Origin: Parasalinivibrio latis
GTDB taxonomy: Bacteria > Pseudomonadota > Gammaproteobacteria > Enterobacterales > Vibrionaceae
Direction of reading: 5' to 3'
DNA: 64,000 bases
NCBI RefSeq assembly: GCF_036825535.1
Contig: NZ_CP098812.1
Span: forward strand, 2,232,001-2,296,000
Under the pieces are notes generated by a model. The model did no database searches. It was not told the origin of the DNA and worked only from the letters and a program-made list of their open reading frames with translations. Positions 34,190-42,976 of the stretch are shown in pieces. The translations under genes and the position numbers were made by a program. Position 1 is the first letter of the stretch. Each line of letters opens with the position of its first letter.

Positions 34190-37139
34190 GCGCAGAGACC
34201 GAGTACCCATAAAGCCGCTCAAGATCCTCGACAGAGATGCCTGACGCTCTCTCTTCCCTGGCGGCTTTCTCAATACGCTGGCACATGGCATGAAGGGCCG
34301 TCAGGCCAACGCTACCCGCCCCTCCCTTCAATGTATGGGCAAAAGACGCAGTATCTTCCCAATCCTCAACTGTCATGGCATCGCCCAACGCCTCCACCCT
34401 ATCAGGTGTCGAACTGATGAAAAGGGCCGCAATCTGTTGGATTTGCTCTACACCCAACACGTCAATGTCGTTCTCCAATACAGAAGCATCAAGAACCGGT
34501 AGTCCGTTAAATTCATCTGGTACGTTCTGAGGCTCTGACACTTTTTCCAATTCGGGTGTCACAACCAAGTCAGGCCTTACAGATGTCATTTCTTGAACAA
34601 CGGGCTTTTGCGGTACGCGGGGTTTATCCGCCAGAAGACGAGCCAGCTCGTCAGACAACTGGTTGGCGACAAGCGGCTTTGACAGGAAGCCATTGAAACC
34701 GGCCGTAATGTAGCTTTCCACTTCTTCACGGAAAACATGAGCTGAAACAGCCACCATCGGCGTAGGTGACAACCATTTTTCGTAGCTCTTGTTGGCTTCA
34801 ACACGGTGCAGCCGCCGCATCAGGGTGACACCATCTGTATCCGGCAGGTTGATATCAAGGAGCATGATATCGAAATCTTCGCGATCAACCCGTTGCTCAG
34901 CCTCGATGCCTGTTTCCGCGCTGACCACAGTATGCCCCAAGCGTTTCAGGAAGCCTGTCGCCACCATAAGGTTTACCGGGTTGTCTTCCACCAGCAGCAC
35001 ATGGGCTGGCTCAATAACCTTACAGGCCAAAACATCGGACTCTTTGGGCGCAGAGCTTTCAACCAATGGAATACTGAACCAGAAACGGCTGCCTTGCCAC
35101 TGGATGGAGCTGACCGAAATCTCCCCTTGCATGGCATCGACAATACGCTTGCTAATCGCCAGTCCAAGACCTGTACCTCCGAATGTCTTTCTGCCGGTTT
35201 CAGCCTGGGAAAATGCTTCAAAGACCTTCTTCTGCTCTGCTTTTGATATACCAGCACCGGTATCAATCACCTCAAACAGTACCTGATCTTTATTACGGGG
35301 GTGCAATCCGATACGAACCCTGATCCCACCTTTTTCAGTAAATTTAATTGCGTTCCCCACTAAATTTACCAACACCTGGCGAATTCGGGACGCATCCCCC
35401 ATTCGCCAGGGCTTTTCTGCCAGCGAGCATTCAGCGGTGAGATACAGGGATTTTTCATCAGCCCGGCTTTTGAGCATCTGGTTTACATCCTCAACCAAAT
35501 AGCAAAGGTTGAAGGTTTCGTGATGGATATCAAGGTGTCCGGCTTCAATTTTAGAGTAATCGAGGATGTCATTCAGGACGTCCAGCAACGCCTCGCCACT
35601 GCGGTTAATCACTGCCAACAAACGCTTCTGGTTACCATCCAGAATGGTGTCTGCCAACAGCGATGCCGTCCCCAAAACACCATTCATTGGCGTCCGGATT
35701 TCGTGGCTCATTGTTGCCAGGAAAGCAGATTTGGCCCGGTTAGCCTGTTCAGCTTCAACACGAGCGATAGCATGCTGCTCAACTTCTTCGTTAAGCTTGG
35801 AATTCGCCTCTTTCAACTCCGCAGTACGCTTGGCAACGGTATTTTCCAGGCTAATTTTGTTCGCTTCCAACTCTTGCCTGTACCGGCCCTCTGCAGAGGC
35901 AAGCCGCGCCCGCTCATACGCGGTATCACGGGCCACCAGAATCGCATGGCCCATGGCAGCCAGTTCGTCATCACCTTCAACTTTCAGGTTGATTGCCAAA
36001 TCCCCCCGAGCCAGTGACATCAAGGCGCGGGAGTACTGGTTAATCCTGAATACCACCCGTGCATACACGTACTTCCACATAATCAGGATAAGGGCAAGCA
36101 CCCCGGCAACGGATATACCGATCAGGCCATTTTGGGCAAGCCCCAGACTTTCTTCCACGTTGGCAATGGCCTGCCTGGAGGTATAACTTGCCGACTCAAC
36201 CACGGCATCAATCTGGTCATTCAGGGTCTGGAATGCGCTCAGGTTGCGGTCATTGAGCACCCTCAGGTCACGGCGAAGCTCTACCAGCCGGATAAGGCCG
36301 TTAAAGTAATCATTCGGCTCTTTGATTCCCTGCAACTGCTCCATCATCTGAGCCGAGCGCTCAGGGTCTTCCACGGCTTTAACGCGGCGCTCCAATACTT
36401 CGACAACATCCCTGTATTTATCCCGGAATGCATTTATGTCCTTCTTATTCTCACTGTAGCCGGCATCACTGACCAACCCATCAAGCTTCTGGGTCATCGA
36501 GCGGAGCTCAATCAAACGCTCTGAAAGATCTAGATCGACTTCAACCAGGTTATCCAGCGCCTCATAGATAGCCTCTTTCTTGCCAGTCTCAACCAAGTCA
36601 TACAGACGGACAATATTTGCTGTTGTAACTGCGTTGGCATTTGAAATCTGTGAAAGGGAAAGATCCTGAACCGCTTCGAGACGTCCCCGCAGGAAACCGA
36701 TTTTGGTTTTGGTCTGGTTCTCGAGATCAATTTTCTGCCCGACGAGCAACCCCATCAGCGCCAAATTGTCGATAAGACCTTTGATATTATTGTCCAGCTC
36801 ATCCAAATCCCTGGGGTTGAAGGAATATTGGCGTAGGTTCACCAGGCTTTGCCGGAGCTCCCGGGCATAAATCGTTAACGAGCGACCCTGTTGCTCTCGT
36901 TCACTTTGGGTAGATGACTTTTCGAGCACCTGCGCCGTAGCAATCATTCGGTTTGCGATATCGGAAAGTTGCTTCGATTCAACCAAAGCAGGCAACGCTG
37001 AATTCATGACCTGGCGTTCAGTTTTCGCCACAAGCGAAAATCCACCGACACCGATAAGTGCGGCTAATATCATCATTACCGCCATGCTGGAAAATGCCAG
37101 CAACAGCGTGCTGCCAATACCCGTTTTTTTTAACGACAT
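34158..37139 (-). CDS. torS: TMAO-sensing hybrid histidine kinase TorS
   Basis: 993 residues. TM1 lies at about 10-33, a large periplasmic helical sensor follows to about 330, then TM2 near 335-355, HAMP, and HisKA with the phosphorylated His in MSHEIRTPMNG. The HATPase has all boxes (NLVGNAIKFT, DTGAGIS, GGTGLGLAISKR), followed by a receiver (VEDNP, LLDINLP, LSKPL) and a C-terminal Hpt (SFAHTLKGGAGSVG). It senses TMAO through TorT and phosphorylates TorR. torT is divergent, 95 bases away. torR and torCAD are not in the window. Confidence 0.95.
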   Translation of the reverse strand: MSLKKTGIGSTLLLAFSSMAVMMILAALIGVGGFSLVAKTERQVMNSALPALVESKQLSDIANRMIATAQVLEKSSTQSEREQQGRSLTIYARELRQSLVNLRQYSFNPRDLDELDNNIKGLIDNLALMGLLVGQKIDLENQTKTKIGFLRGRLEAVQDLSLSQISNANAVTTANIVRLYDLVETGKKEAIYEALDNLVEVDLDLSERLIELRSMTQKLDGLVSDAGYSENKKDINAFRDKYRDVVEVLERRVKAVEDPERSAQMMEQLQGIKEPNDYFNGLIRLVELRRDLRVLNDRNLSAFQTLNDQIDAVVESASYTSRQAIANVEESLGLAQNGLIGISVAGVLALILIMWKYVYARVVFRINQYSRALMSLARGDLAINLKVEGDDELAAMGHAILVARDTAYERARLASAEGRYRQELEANKISLENTVAKRTAELKEANSKLNEEVEQHAIARVEAEQANRAKSAFLATMSHEIRTPMNGVLGTASLLADTILDGNQKRLLAVINRSGEALLDVLNDILDYSKIEAGHLDIHHETFNLCYLVEDVNQMLKSRADEKSLYLTAECSLAEKPWRMGDASRIRQVLVNLVGNAIKFTEKGGIRVRIGLHPRNKDQVLFEVIDTGAGISKAEQKKVFEAFSQAETGRKTFGGTGLGLAISKRIVDAMQGEISVSSIQWQGSRFWFSIPLVESSAPKESDVLACKVIEPAHVLLVEDNPVNLMVATGFLKRLGHTVVSAETGIEAEQRVDREDFDIMLLDINLPDTDGVTLMRRLHRVEANKSYEKWLSPTPMVAVSAHVFREEVESYITAGFNGFLSKPLVANQLSDELARLLADKPRVPQKPVVQEMTSVRPDLVVTPELEKVSEPQNVPDEFNGLPVLDASVLENDIDVLGVEQIQQIAALFISSTPDRVEALGDAMTVEDWEDTASFAHTLKGGAGSVGLTALHAMCQRIEKAAREERASGISVEDLERLYGYSVSALNSRFVTRTE

Positions 37140-37234
37140 TGCGTTTAAAACCCCAAGAATCCGTTGGAAACGTTTTCTCTTTCTCTGACAATGGGTACTA
37201 TTCTGCCAGTGTTTACGACCTTTAGACCACTTTG

Positions 37235-38326
37235 ATGCGATTGCTTGCCCGTTATTTCAACAACCTGTTCCGTTTTACCACGCTCCTGTTACTGGGCGTA
37301 AGTGCCCTTCCCGCCCAGGCATGGCAGGTAGTCGCCCATGAACCGGCATTTTCCAAAAACGATGTCTCGGTTGATTACCAGCCGCTGAAAGAGGCAAGCA
37401 AGGCCTGGAAAATATGCGCACTGTACCCACACCTCAAAGATGCCTACTGGCTGTCGGTGAATTACGGCATGGTGGAACAAAGCCGCCAGCTGGGGGTTGA
37501 ACTCAAGGTATTGGACGCCAACGGTTATAACAACGAAGTGCAGCAACTTGCCCAGGTCAGGCAGTGCCGGAAATGGGGAGCTGACGCTATATTGTTGGGC
37601 GCTGTTTCACCGGACATGCCGGAAGTAATCGGCGACACCGCGGGACACATCCCATTGTTTGGCACCATCAATGCAGTCCATGAAACAGAAAAACTCCACC
37701 ACCGTCTTGCCGGTCGTGTCGGCGTTGACTGGTATTATATGGGCAGGGAAGTCGGGGATTTCCTCGTTAAAAAACAGAACCAGGCGGGACACCCTCTGAC
37801 CATCGCCGTGCTGGCCGGTCCCAAAGCCGTAGGCGGCACCTTCCCGGTCATGGCCGGGCTTAACGACACAATTAAAGGCAAACCGATAAAGATCGTCACA
37901 GAGCAATGGGACGACAACAGCAAGGAGTTACAACGTAACTTACTTCAGGAAATTATCGAAAAACATCCGAATGTCGACTACATCATTGGCAGTGCTGTTG
38001 CTATTGAAGTAGGCATCAATACCCTCAGAAGTGCAGGTAAACTCGACGACATTGGGCTGGTTTCCACCTATTTCAGCCACGGTGTCTACCGTGGGCTCCG
38101 CCGGAACCGGATTGATTTCGCACCAAGTGACCAAATGGTGCTTCAGGGAAGGCTCTCTGTCGATCAGGCGGTCCGTTACCTTGAAGACAAAAACCCGGTT
38201 CTGGACCTGTCGACACGTATTGTGGGTATGACACCAGCCTACCTGCCACAAACCATTGTTGAGAACTCTCTGTCCCCGGCTCGGTTCCGCCCAGTGTTTA
38301 TCTCAACCACAGAAAATTCACAGTAA
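37235..38326 (+). CDS. torT: TMAO-binding periplasmic protein TorT
   Basis: 363 residues with a signal peptide ending at AQA-W. The periplasmic-binding fold begins WKICALYPHLKDAYWLSVNYG, the usual TorT entry. TorT binds TMAO and contacts the TorS sensor domain. The frame opens at a TTG immediately before this ATG; I used the ATG at 37235. Transcribed away from torS and followed 52 bases later by mgsA. Confidence 0.93.
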   Translation: MRLLARYFNNLFRFTTLLLLGVSALPAQAWQVVAHEPAFSKNDVSVDYQPLKEASKAWKICALYPHLKDAYWLSVNYGMVEQSRQLGVELKVLDANGYNNEVQQLAQVRQCRKWGADAILLGAVSPDMPEVIGDTAGHIPLFGTINAVHETEKLHHRLAGRVGVDWYYMGREVGDFLVKKQNQAGHPLTIAVLAGPKAVGGTFPVMAGLNDTIKGKPIKIVTEQWDDNSKELQRNLLQEIIEKHPNVDYIIGSAVAIEVGINTLRSAGKLDDIGLVSTYFSHGVYRGLRRNRIDFAPSDQMVLQGRLSVDQAVRYLEDKNPVLDLSTRIVGMTPAYLPQTIVENSLSPARFRPVFISTTENSQ

Positions 38327-38378
38327 CCCAATGCCATAACCTGTAATATGGCGCTAAGTGTTTGAAAGAGAGAATGCC

Positions 38379-38834
38379 ATGGAAAAGACCACTCGCCCGG
38401 TTGGGAAACAAAAACATATCGCACTGGTGGCACATGACCACTGTAAGGAAGAACTGCTGCGTTGGGTTAACGAGAACCGGGAGCAATTGGCGAAACACGA
38501 TCTCTACGCGACCGGAACAACCGGAAGCATGATTAACAAGGAAACCGGCCTTCCCATTACAAGCCTTATCAGCGGCCCGATGGGCGGTGACCAACAATTG
38601 GGCGCACTCATTACAGATAGCAAAATTGACATGCTGATCTTCTTTTGGGATCCACTCAATGCGGTACCGCACGATCCTGATGTAAAGGCCCTGCTGAGAA
38701 TAGCTGCTGTATGGAATATCCCAGTGGCAACCAACCGTTCAAGTGCCCGTTTTATGCTTTCTTCCCCGCTCCTGAATGAAGAAACTGTATACGAAATCCC
38801 TGATTACGAAAGCTACCTGAGAGCGCGTACCTGA
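38379..38834 (+). CDS. mgsA: Methylglyoxal synthase
   Basis: 151 residues, E. coli length. The phosphate-binding TGTTGSMI, the catalytic Asp region SGPMGGDQQLGA, and DPHxxDV (DPLNAVPHDPDVKALLR) are all present. The enzyme turns dihydroxyacetone phosphate into methylglyoxal, a bypass of lower glycolysis under phosphate shortage. The ATG at 38379 follows GAGAG; a GTG at 38358 in frame is less likely. A clear terminator follows. Confidence 0.96.
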   Translation: MEKTTRPVGKQKHIALVAHDHCKEELLRWVNENREQLAKHDLYATGTTGSMINKETGLPITSLISGPMGGDQQLGALITDSKIDMLIFFWDPLNAVPHDPDVKALLRIAAVWNIPVATNRSSARFMLSSPLLNEETVYEIPDYESYLRART

Positions 38835-38863
38835 TTCCCTGTAACCTGTTGTCAATTAGGTAG

Positions 38864-38890
38864 AAAGGCCGGATATCCGGCCTTTTTCTT
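38864..38890 (+). terminator. Terminator of mgsA
   Basis: AAAGGCCGGAT and ATCCGGCCTTT pair almost without a loop, then TTCTT. Confidence 0.85.
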
Positions 38891-38980
38891 GCCTGCATTC
38901 ACGTCTGGAATTGATCGCCCACCATGCAATCCGCATTTTCTTCCCGTAAAGTGGCGGTCAATGAGATAAAGGAATCTACG

Positions 38981-40195
38981 ATGATCATAAAACCTGTTGT
39001 ACAGGGTGTCGTTGCCCGCACATGCCATCCCGTCGGCTGCAAGCAAGCCGTTAAAAACCAAATTAATTACGTGACACAACAGACTCCAGCTCAAACCGGT
39101 TCCACGCTGCCAAAACGTGTGCTGATCCTTGGGGCGTCATCCGGTTTTGGTCTTTCTGCAAGGACCGCACTGGCATTTGGTGCGGCAAAGGCTGATACCC
39201 TGGGAGTATCTTTTGAAAGAGGTATTTCGGACAAAAGTGTTGGCAGCGCCGGTTGGTATAACAACATCTGGTTTCGTGAATTCGCGGAGCAAGAAGGCAG
39301 GTTTGCGGGAAATATCGTAGGAGATGCCTTTTCGTCACAAACCAGGGAACAGGTTGTTGATGCGATTAAAACCCATATGGGTGGCAGCGTTGACCTGGTG
39401 ATCTACTCACTGGCGACTGGAGTGCGCCCTAACCCGGCTACCGGCGATTTCTGGCGCTCGGTAATTAAGCCCGTCGGTGAACCCGTCACTGGGTATTCAG
39501 TAAACATTGAAAAAGGCACATTGGAAAGTGTCACCATGCCACCGGCCTCCAGAGAGGAAATCGAAGCGACCGAAAAAGTCATGGGCGGCGAAGACTGGCA
39601 AGATTGGATTGGATGGCTGGCCGGGCAAGGCGTTCTTGCAGATGGCTTTCGCACTGTCGCCTTTTCCTACATTGGCCCTGAGCAAACCCATGCGCTGTAC
39701 CATCACGGGACGCTGGGGTACGCAAAAGCCCACCTGCACAAAACAAAAGATGAACTCAACCAAAAGATGGCGTCATTGAACGGAAAAGCCGATATTGCTG
39801 TCTGTAAGGCACTGGTTACAAAAGCCAGTGTGTTTATTCCGGGGCTTGCCCCTTACCTTCTTGCGTTGATGAACGTAATGAAACAACAGGGAACCCATGA
39901 AACTTGCATAGAACAGATGTACCGCCTGTTCTATGAACGTTTTTATACAAGCAGCAATGACAGCACAGTAACAGATTCGAATGGTCTGATACGGATGGAC
40001 GATTGGGAGTTGTCCCCAGACACGCAGAGTAAAACCATTGCATTGTTGGAGCAGATCAATCCAGGCAATTTCCGGCAAATGGGTGACTATGAAGGATTTG
40101 TAAAAGAATTCATGCAAATTAACGGATTTTTCCATCCGGAAGTCGATTACAGCCAACCCCTTAATTTAGCTGAGCTAAAATCTCTAATACCATAA
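38981..40195 (+). CDS. fabV: Trans-2-enoyl-CoA/ACP reductase FabV
   Basis: 404 residues. The cofactor motif is LGASSGFGLSARTALAFG near 50-67, and the active site is the Y-X8-K form typical of FabV (YHHGTLGYAK), in place of the Y-X6-K of FabI. It reduces the enoyl group in the last step of fatty-acid elongation with NADH. FabV is known to be insensitive to triclosan. I used the ATG at 38981 preceded by AAAGGA; the frame extends to 38924 without family similarity. Confidence 0.95.
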   Translation: MIIKPVVQGVVARTCHPVGCKQAVKNQINYVTQQTPAQTGSTLPKRVLILGASSGFGLSARTALAFGAAKADTLGVSFERGISDKSVGSAGWYNNIWFREFAEQEGRFAGNIVGDAFSSQTREQVVDAIKTHMGGSVDLVIYSLATGVRPNPATGDFWRSVIKPVGEPVTGYSVNIEKGTLESVTMPPASREEIEATEKVMGGEDWQDWIGWLAGQGVLADGFRTVAFSYIGPEQTHALYHHGTLGYAKAHLHKTKDELNQKMASLNGKADIAVCKALVTKASVFIPGLAPYLLALMNVMKQQGTHETCIEQMYRLFYERFYTSSNDSTVTDSNGLIRMDDWELSPDTQSKTIALLEQINPGNFRQMGDYEGFVKEFMQINGFFHPEVDYSQPLNLAELKSLIP

Positions 40196-40307
40196 ATGTA
40201 ATCTTTACTTTGCGACAGGCTGGAGCAACATCCAGCCTATGCTGATGAAAGATAGGCCGTATCAGGACATTCAATTGCCCCAACACACTGCCGCACAGGA
40301 GGCAATC

Positions 40308-41294
40308 ATGATGCAAGCTTGGTGGCTTAAAAAGCCGGGAGGACTGTCAGAGCTGTATCAGGGTGATGCCCCAATTCCACTGTGTGGCAGCGATGAAGTG
40401 TTGATCAAAGTTTCAGCCATTGGCCTTAACGCTGTCGACCACAAGCTGGCTGAATGGGGCTATGCAACCTGGGACTACCCACAGATACCTGGGTTGGATG
40501 TTGCAGGCGAAGTCGTAGAAACCGGAAGCCATGTCAGCAGCTTTCTACCGGGGGATCAGGTATTTTTGCTGTCCGACCCTCGCACTGCCGGTGCCTTTGC
40601 TGAGTATTCGGTTGCCAAGGCACATGCGGTCTGCCGTATCCCCGACGGACTGGATCCGGAAAAAGCTGCGGCTATCCCACTTCCCGGCATGACTGCCTGG
40701 CAAGCAATCCATCAAAAACTGCATGTTAAAAATGGTCAGATTGTTGCCATTCATGGGGCCAATTCTCCTGCAGGAATCTACGCCATCCAACTGGCAAAGT
40801 CAGTTGGCGCTGCAGTCATTGCCATCTGTACCCAGGAGCACCATGACCGGGCAGCCAAACTTGGTGCAGACATCCTTATCAACCCATCTACCGACAATAT
40901 TCCATTTAAAATCTTTGAGGCAACCGAAGGAAAACTCCTGGACGCCATGATAGATGCGGTATCCACACCATCAGTCGGACATCTGCTGGCGTTGCTGAGG
41001 TTTGGCGGTCAATTCGTCAGCCTGGCGTCGGGTTTGCGGGAGATCCCGTTACTTGCTGCTACCAAGTCCTTATCCATACATGAAGTTGCAACCATGTCTG
41101 TTTTTGCCCACGGCCAAAGGGAGCAGGTGCAAGAGATCGTGGATATAGGGAATGCGCTGGCTGTACAGATGCAGGCCGGACTCATTGACCCGGACATCGG
41201 TGATATTGTCCCATTTTCTGAATTGCGGGAAGGGCTGGCGTCGATTCGTGACGGAAAGCAATCCGGGAGGGTTATTGTCACTCTTGCGGTGTAG
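40308..41294 (+). CDS. Quinone-oxidoreductase-like MDR protein
   Basis: 328 residues. An MDR (zinc-independent alcohol dehydrogenase-like) fold with GLNAVDHKLAEWGY, PQIPGLDVAGEVV, and a Rossmann segment HGANSPAGIYAIQLAKSVGA. The zinc ligands of true alcohol dehydrogenases are absent, as in NADPH:quinone reductases. The ATG at 40308 sits after AGGAGG. No partner gene suggests the substrate. Confidence 0.85.
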   Translation: MMQAWWLKKPGGLSELYQGDAPIPLCGSDEVLIKVSAIGLNAVDHKLAEWGYATWDYPQIPGLDVAGEVVETGSHVSSFLPGDQVFLLSDPRTAGAFAEYSVAKAHAVCRIPDGLDPEKAAAIPLPGMTAWQAIHQKLHVKNGQIVAIHGANSPAGIYAIQLAKSVGAAVIAICTQEHHDRAAKLGADILINPSTDNIPFKIFEATEGKLLDAMIDAVSTPSVGHLLALLRFGGQFVSLASGLREIPLLAATKSLSIHEVATMSVFAHGQREQVQEIVDIGNALAVQMQAGLIDPDIGDIVPFSELREGLASIRDGKQSGRVIVTLAV

Positions 41295-41298
41295 TCAC

Positions 41299-41376
41299 CA
41301 TTCCTACAAGTATTTCCCTTGAATTGAACGTACTGAAATCTCTCTGAATCACGCACCTTGAAGTGGTTTGGATATA
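41299..41376 (+). repeat. Dispersed intergenic repeat, copy B
   Basis: Plus-strand copy of the repeat at 2975-3052: CATTCCTACAAGTATTTCCC, then TTGAATTGAACGTACTGAA and GAATCACGCACCTTGAAGTG. It begins five bases after the MDR stop codon and ends about 70 bases before the HD-GYP start. Confidence 0.7.
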
Positions 41377-41447
41377 TTGCCTTGATTGTGAAACACAAGC
41401 TATGTTTCTATTAACGACTGACACTATAAAAAGACAACCATCTATCA

Positions 41448-42902
41448 ATGACTCAACACCCTGATTTGACCCGGCGGGTCATGCTGCACTATATCGTCGC
41501 AGCAGCTGTTTTCACCGTTTACGGATCGCGGGTATGCCCTTTTCTGGACAGCCTGAGCGTTGAACGGAACCCGCTTTATGCAGCGACAACTTTTGTCCTC
41601 ATCTTCCTGCTGCGTAAAATGTTAATTTCCTCTGCATCCCGTTACTCTTCCATTAAAGAGTTCAGCCTGTTTGCCGTCGGCGGCTTAGGCCTCGCCATCT
41701 GGTACAATGTTTTCCATACTTTTCCCTTGGAAAGTAACATTAAAGTACTGATGGGAATGGTTTCTTTGGGCATTCTGGTCGGTCTGGACCTTTCCCTGCA
41801 AAACAAGCTTCTTACCTATCCGCAAGAGCTCGCTGAAACGTCGGTAGACCAGATAGACAATTATCGGTATTCGATTATCGTTCAGATGGGAGGACTTGTC
41901 GTCCTGCTTATTGTTCTGCTCACAACAGTGCTTGGAATGGTAATGGTAAAAGACCTCCACTGGCTTGCAGAACATATGGAGCCTCAAGCAGTTGATGCCG
42001 CCCTTGTCAGTATTTACAAAGAGTTTTCCTATATTGCTGCCTGCCTGGTTGGCTATACCCTTGTCATCATGTACCACTGGCTCAAACTTCTCAGGAAGGT
42101 ACTCGACAAACAAAAATCCGTCCTTATCAGTGCATCAACAGGCGACCTGTCAGAGCGGGTTCCTCTCGTACGCCAAGCCGAACTGGGTGTGATTGCCCAC
42201 TACACCAATTCGATGCTTGAGCAACTTGCCACTTCGCACGATGAGATAAACAAAACCCGGGATGTAGCCATTATCGGCCTGTCTGCACTGGCAGAATCTC
42301 GCGACAATGAAACCGGTGCTCATATTTTACGCACACAGTCCTACGTCAGGGCACTGGCGCTAAAATTAAGCGAAATTGAAAAATACAAAAACTACCTGAC
42401 ATCGGATCGCATCGAACTCCTGTTCAAATCTGCACCGCTGCATGATATCGGCAAGGTAGGTATCCCGGACAGTATTTTGCTCAAGCCGGGTAAACTGACT
42501 GACGAAGAATTCGAAATCATGAAAGGCCATGCCAAGATTGGCGCGGATGCACTGTCACTGGCCGAACGCAATATGGGGCAGAGTTCATTTCTGTCACTGG
42601 CAAGGGAAATCGCCCACACTCACCACGAAAAGTGGGATGGAACCGGCTACCCAAGGGGATTGCAGGGTGACGATATTCCTTTGTCTGGGCGCTTGATGGC
42701 ACTCGCTGATGTGTATGATGCACTGATTTGTAAACGTGTGTACAAACCTGCATTTTCCCATGAAGACGCCAAGACCATTATTATTAAGGGTCGAGGTACA
42801 CATTTCGACCCAGAAATTGTCGATGCATTCCTGGCCTGTGAACAGGCGTTTTTAGATATCGCAGCGAAATACAGGGATGAAGAGCAAAAAGCGTTTATCT
42901 GA
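41448..42902 (+). CDS. Membrane-bound HD-GYP domain protein, putative c-di-GMP phosphodiesterase
   Basis: 484 residues. Five or six hydrophobic segments in the first 220 residues, then a HAMP-like linker, then an HD-GYP domain: ESRDNETGAHILR, SAPLHDIGKVGIPD, KGHAKIG, HTHHEKWDGTGYPRGL, and LMALADVYDAL. All metal-binding His and Asp residues, and the GYP triplet (GTGYP), are present, so it is probably an active c-di-GMP phosphodiesterase. The membrane part has no fold I recognise. It stands alone. Confidence 0.9.
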   Translation: MTQHPDLTRRVMLHYIVAAAVFTVYGSRVCPFLDSLSVERNPLYAATTFVLIFLLRKMLISSASRYSSIKEFSLFAVGGLGLAIWYNVFHTFPLESNIKVLMGMVSLGILVGLDLSLQNKLLTYPQELAETSVDQIDNYRYSIIVQMGGLVVLLIVLLTTVLGMVMVKDLHWLAEHMEPQAVDAALVSIYKEFSYIAACLVGYTLVIMYHWLKLLRKVLDKQKSVLISASTGDLSERVPLVRQAELGVIAHYTNSMLEQLATSHDEINKTRDVAIIGLSALAESRDNETGAHILRTQSYVRALALKLSEIEKYKNYLTSDRIELLFKSAPLHDIGKVGIPDSILLKPGKLTDEEFEIMKGHAKIGADALSLAERNMGQSSFLSLAREIAHTHHEKWDGTGYPRGLQGDDIPLSGRLMALADVYDALICKRVYKPAFSHEDAKTIIIKGRGTHFDPEIVDAFLACEQAFLDIAAKYRDEEQKAFI

Positions 42903-42952
42903 TTAAACGCGTTACCCGTTAGTTGACCAGAAACATCCAAATAACGTTGATG

Positions 42953-42976
42953 AAGCCGGTTCAGTTACCGGCTTTT
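42953..42976 (+). terminator. Terminator after the HD-GYP gene
   Basis: AAGCCGGT and ACCGGCTT pair around TCAGTT, with T behind. It overlaps the last codons of the convergent helD. Confidence 0.75.

Noticed and set aside
41448..42902. HD-GYP gene as a degenerate or inactive form
   Set aside because: The HD, GYP and downstream His/Asp residues are all present.
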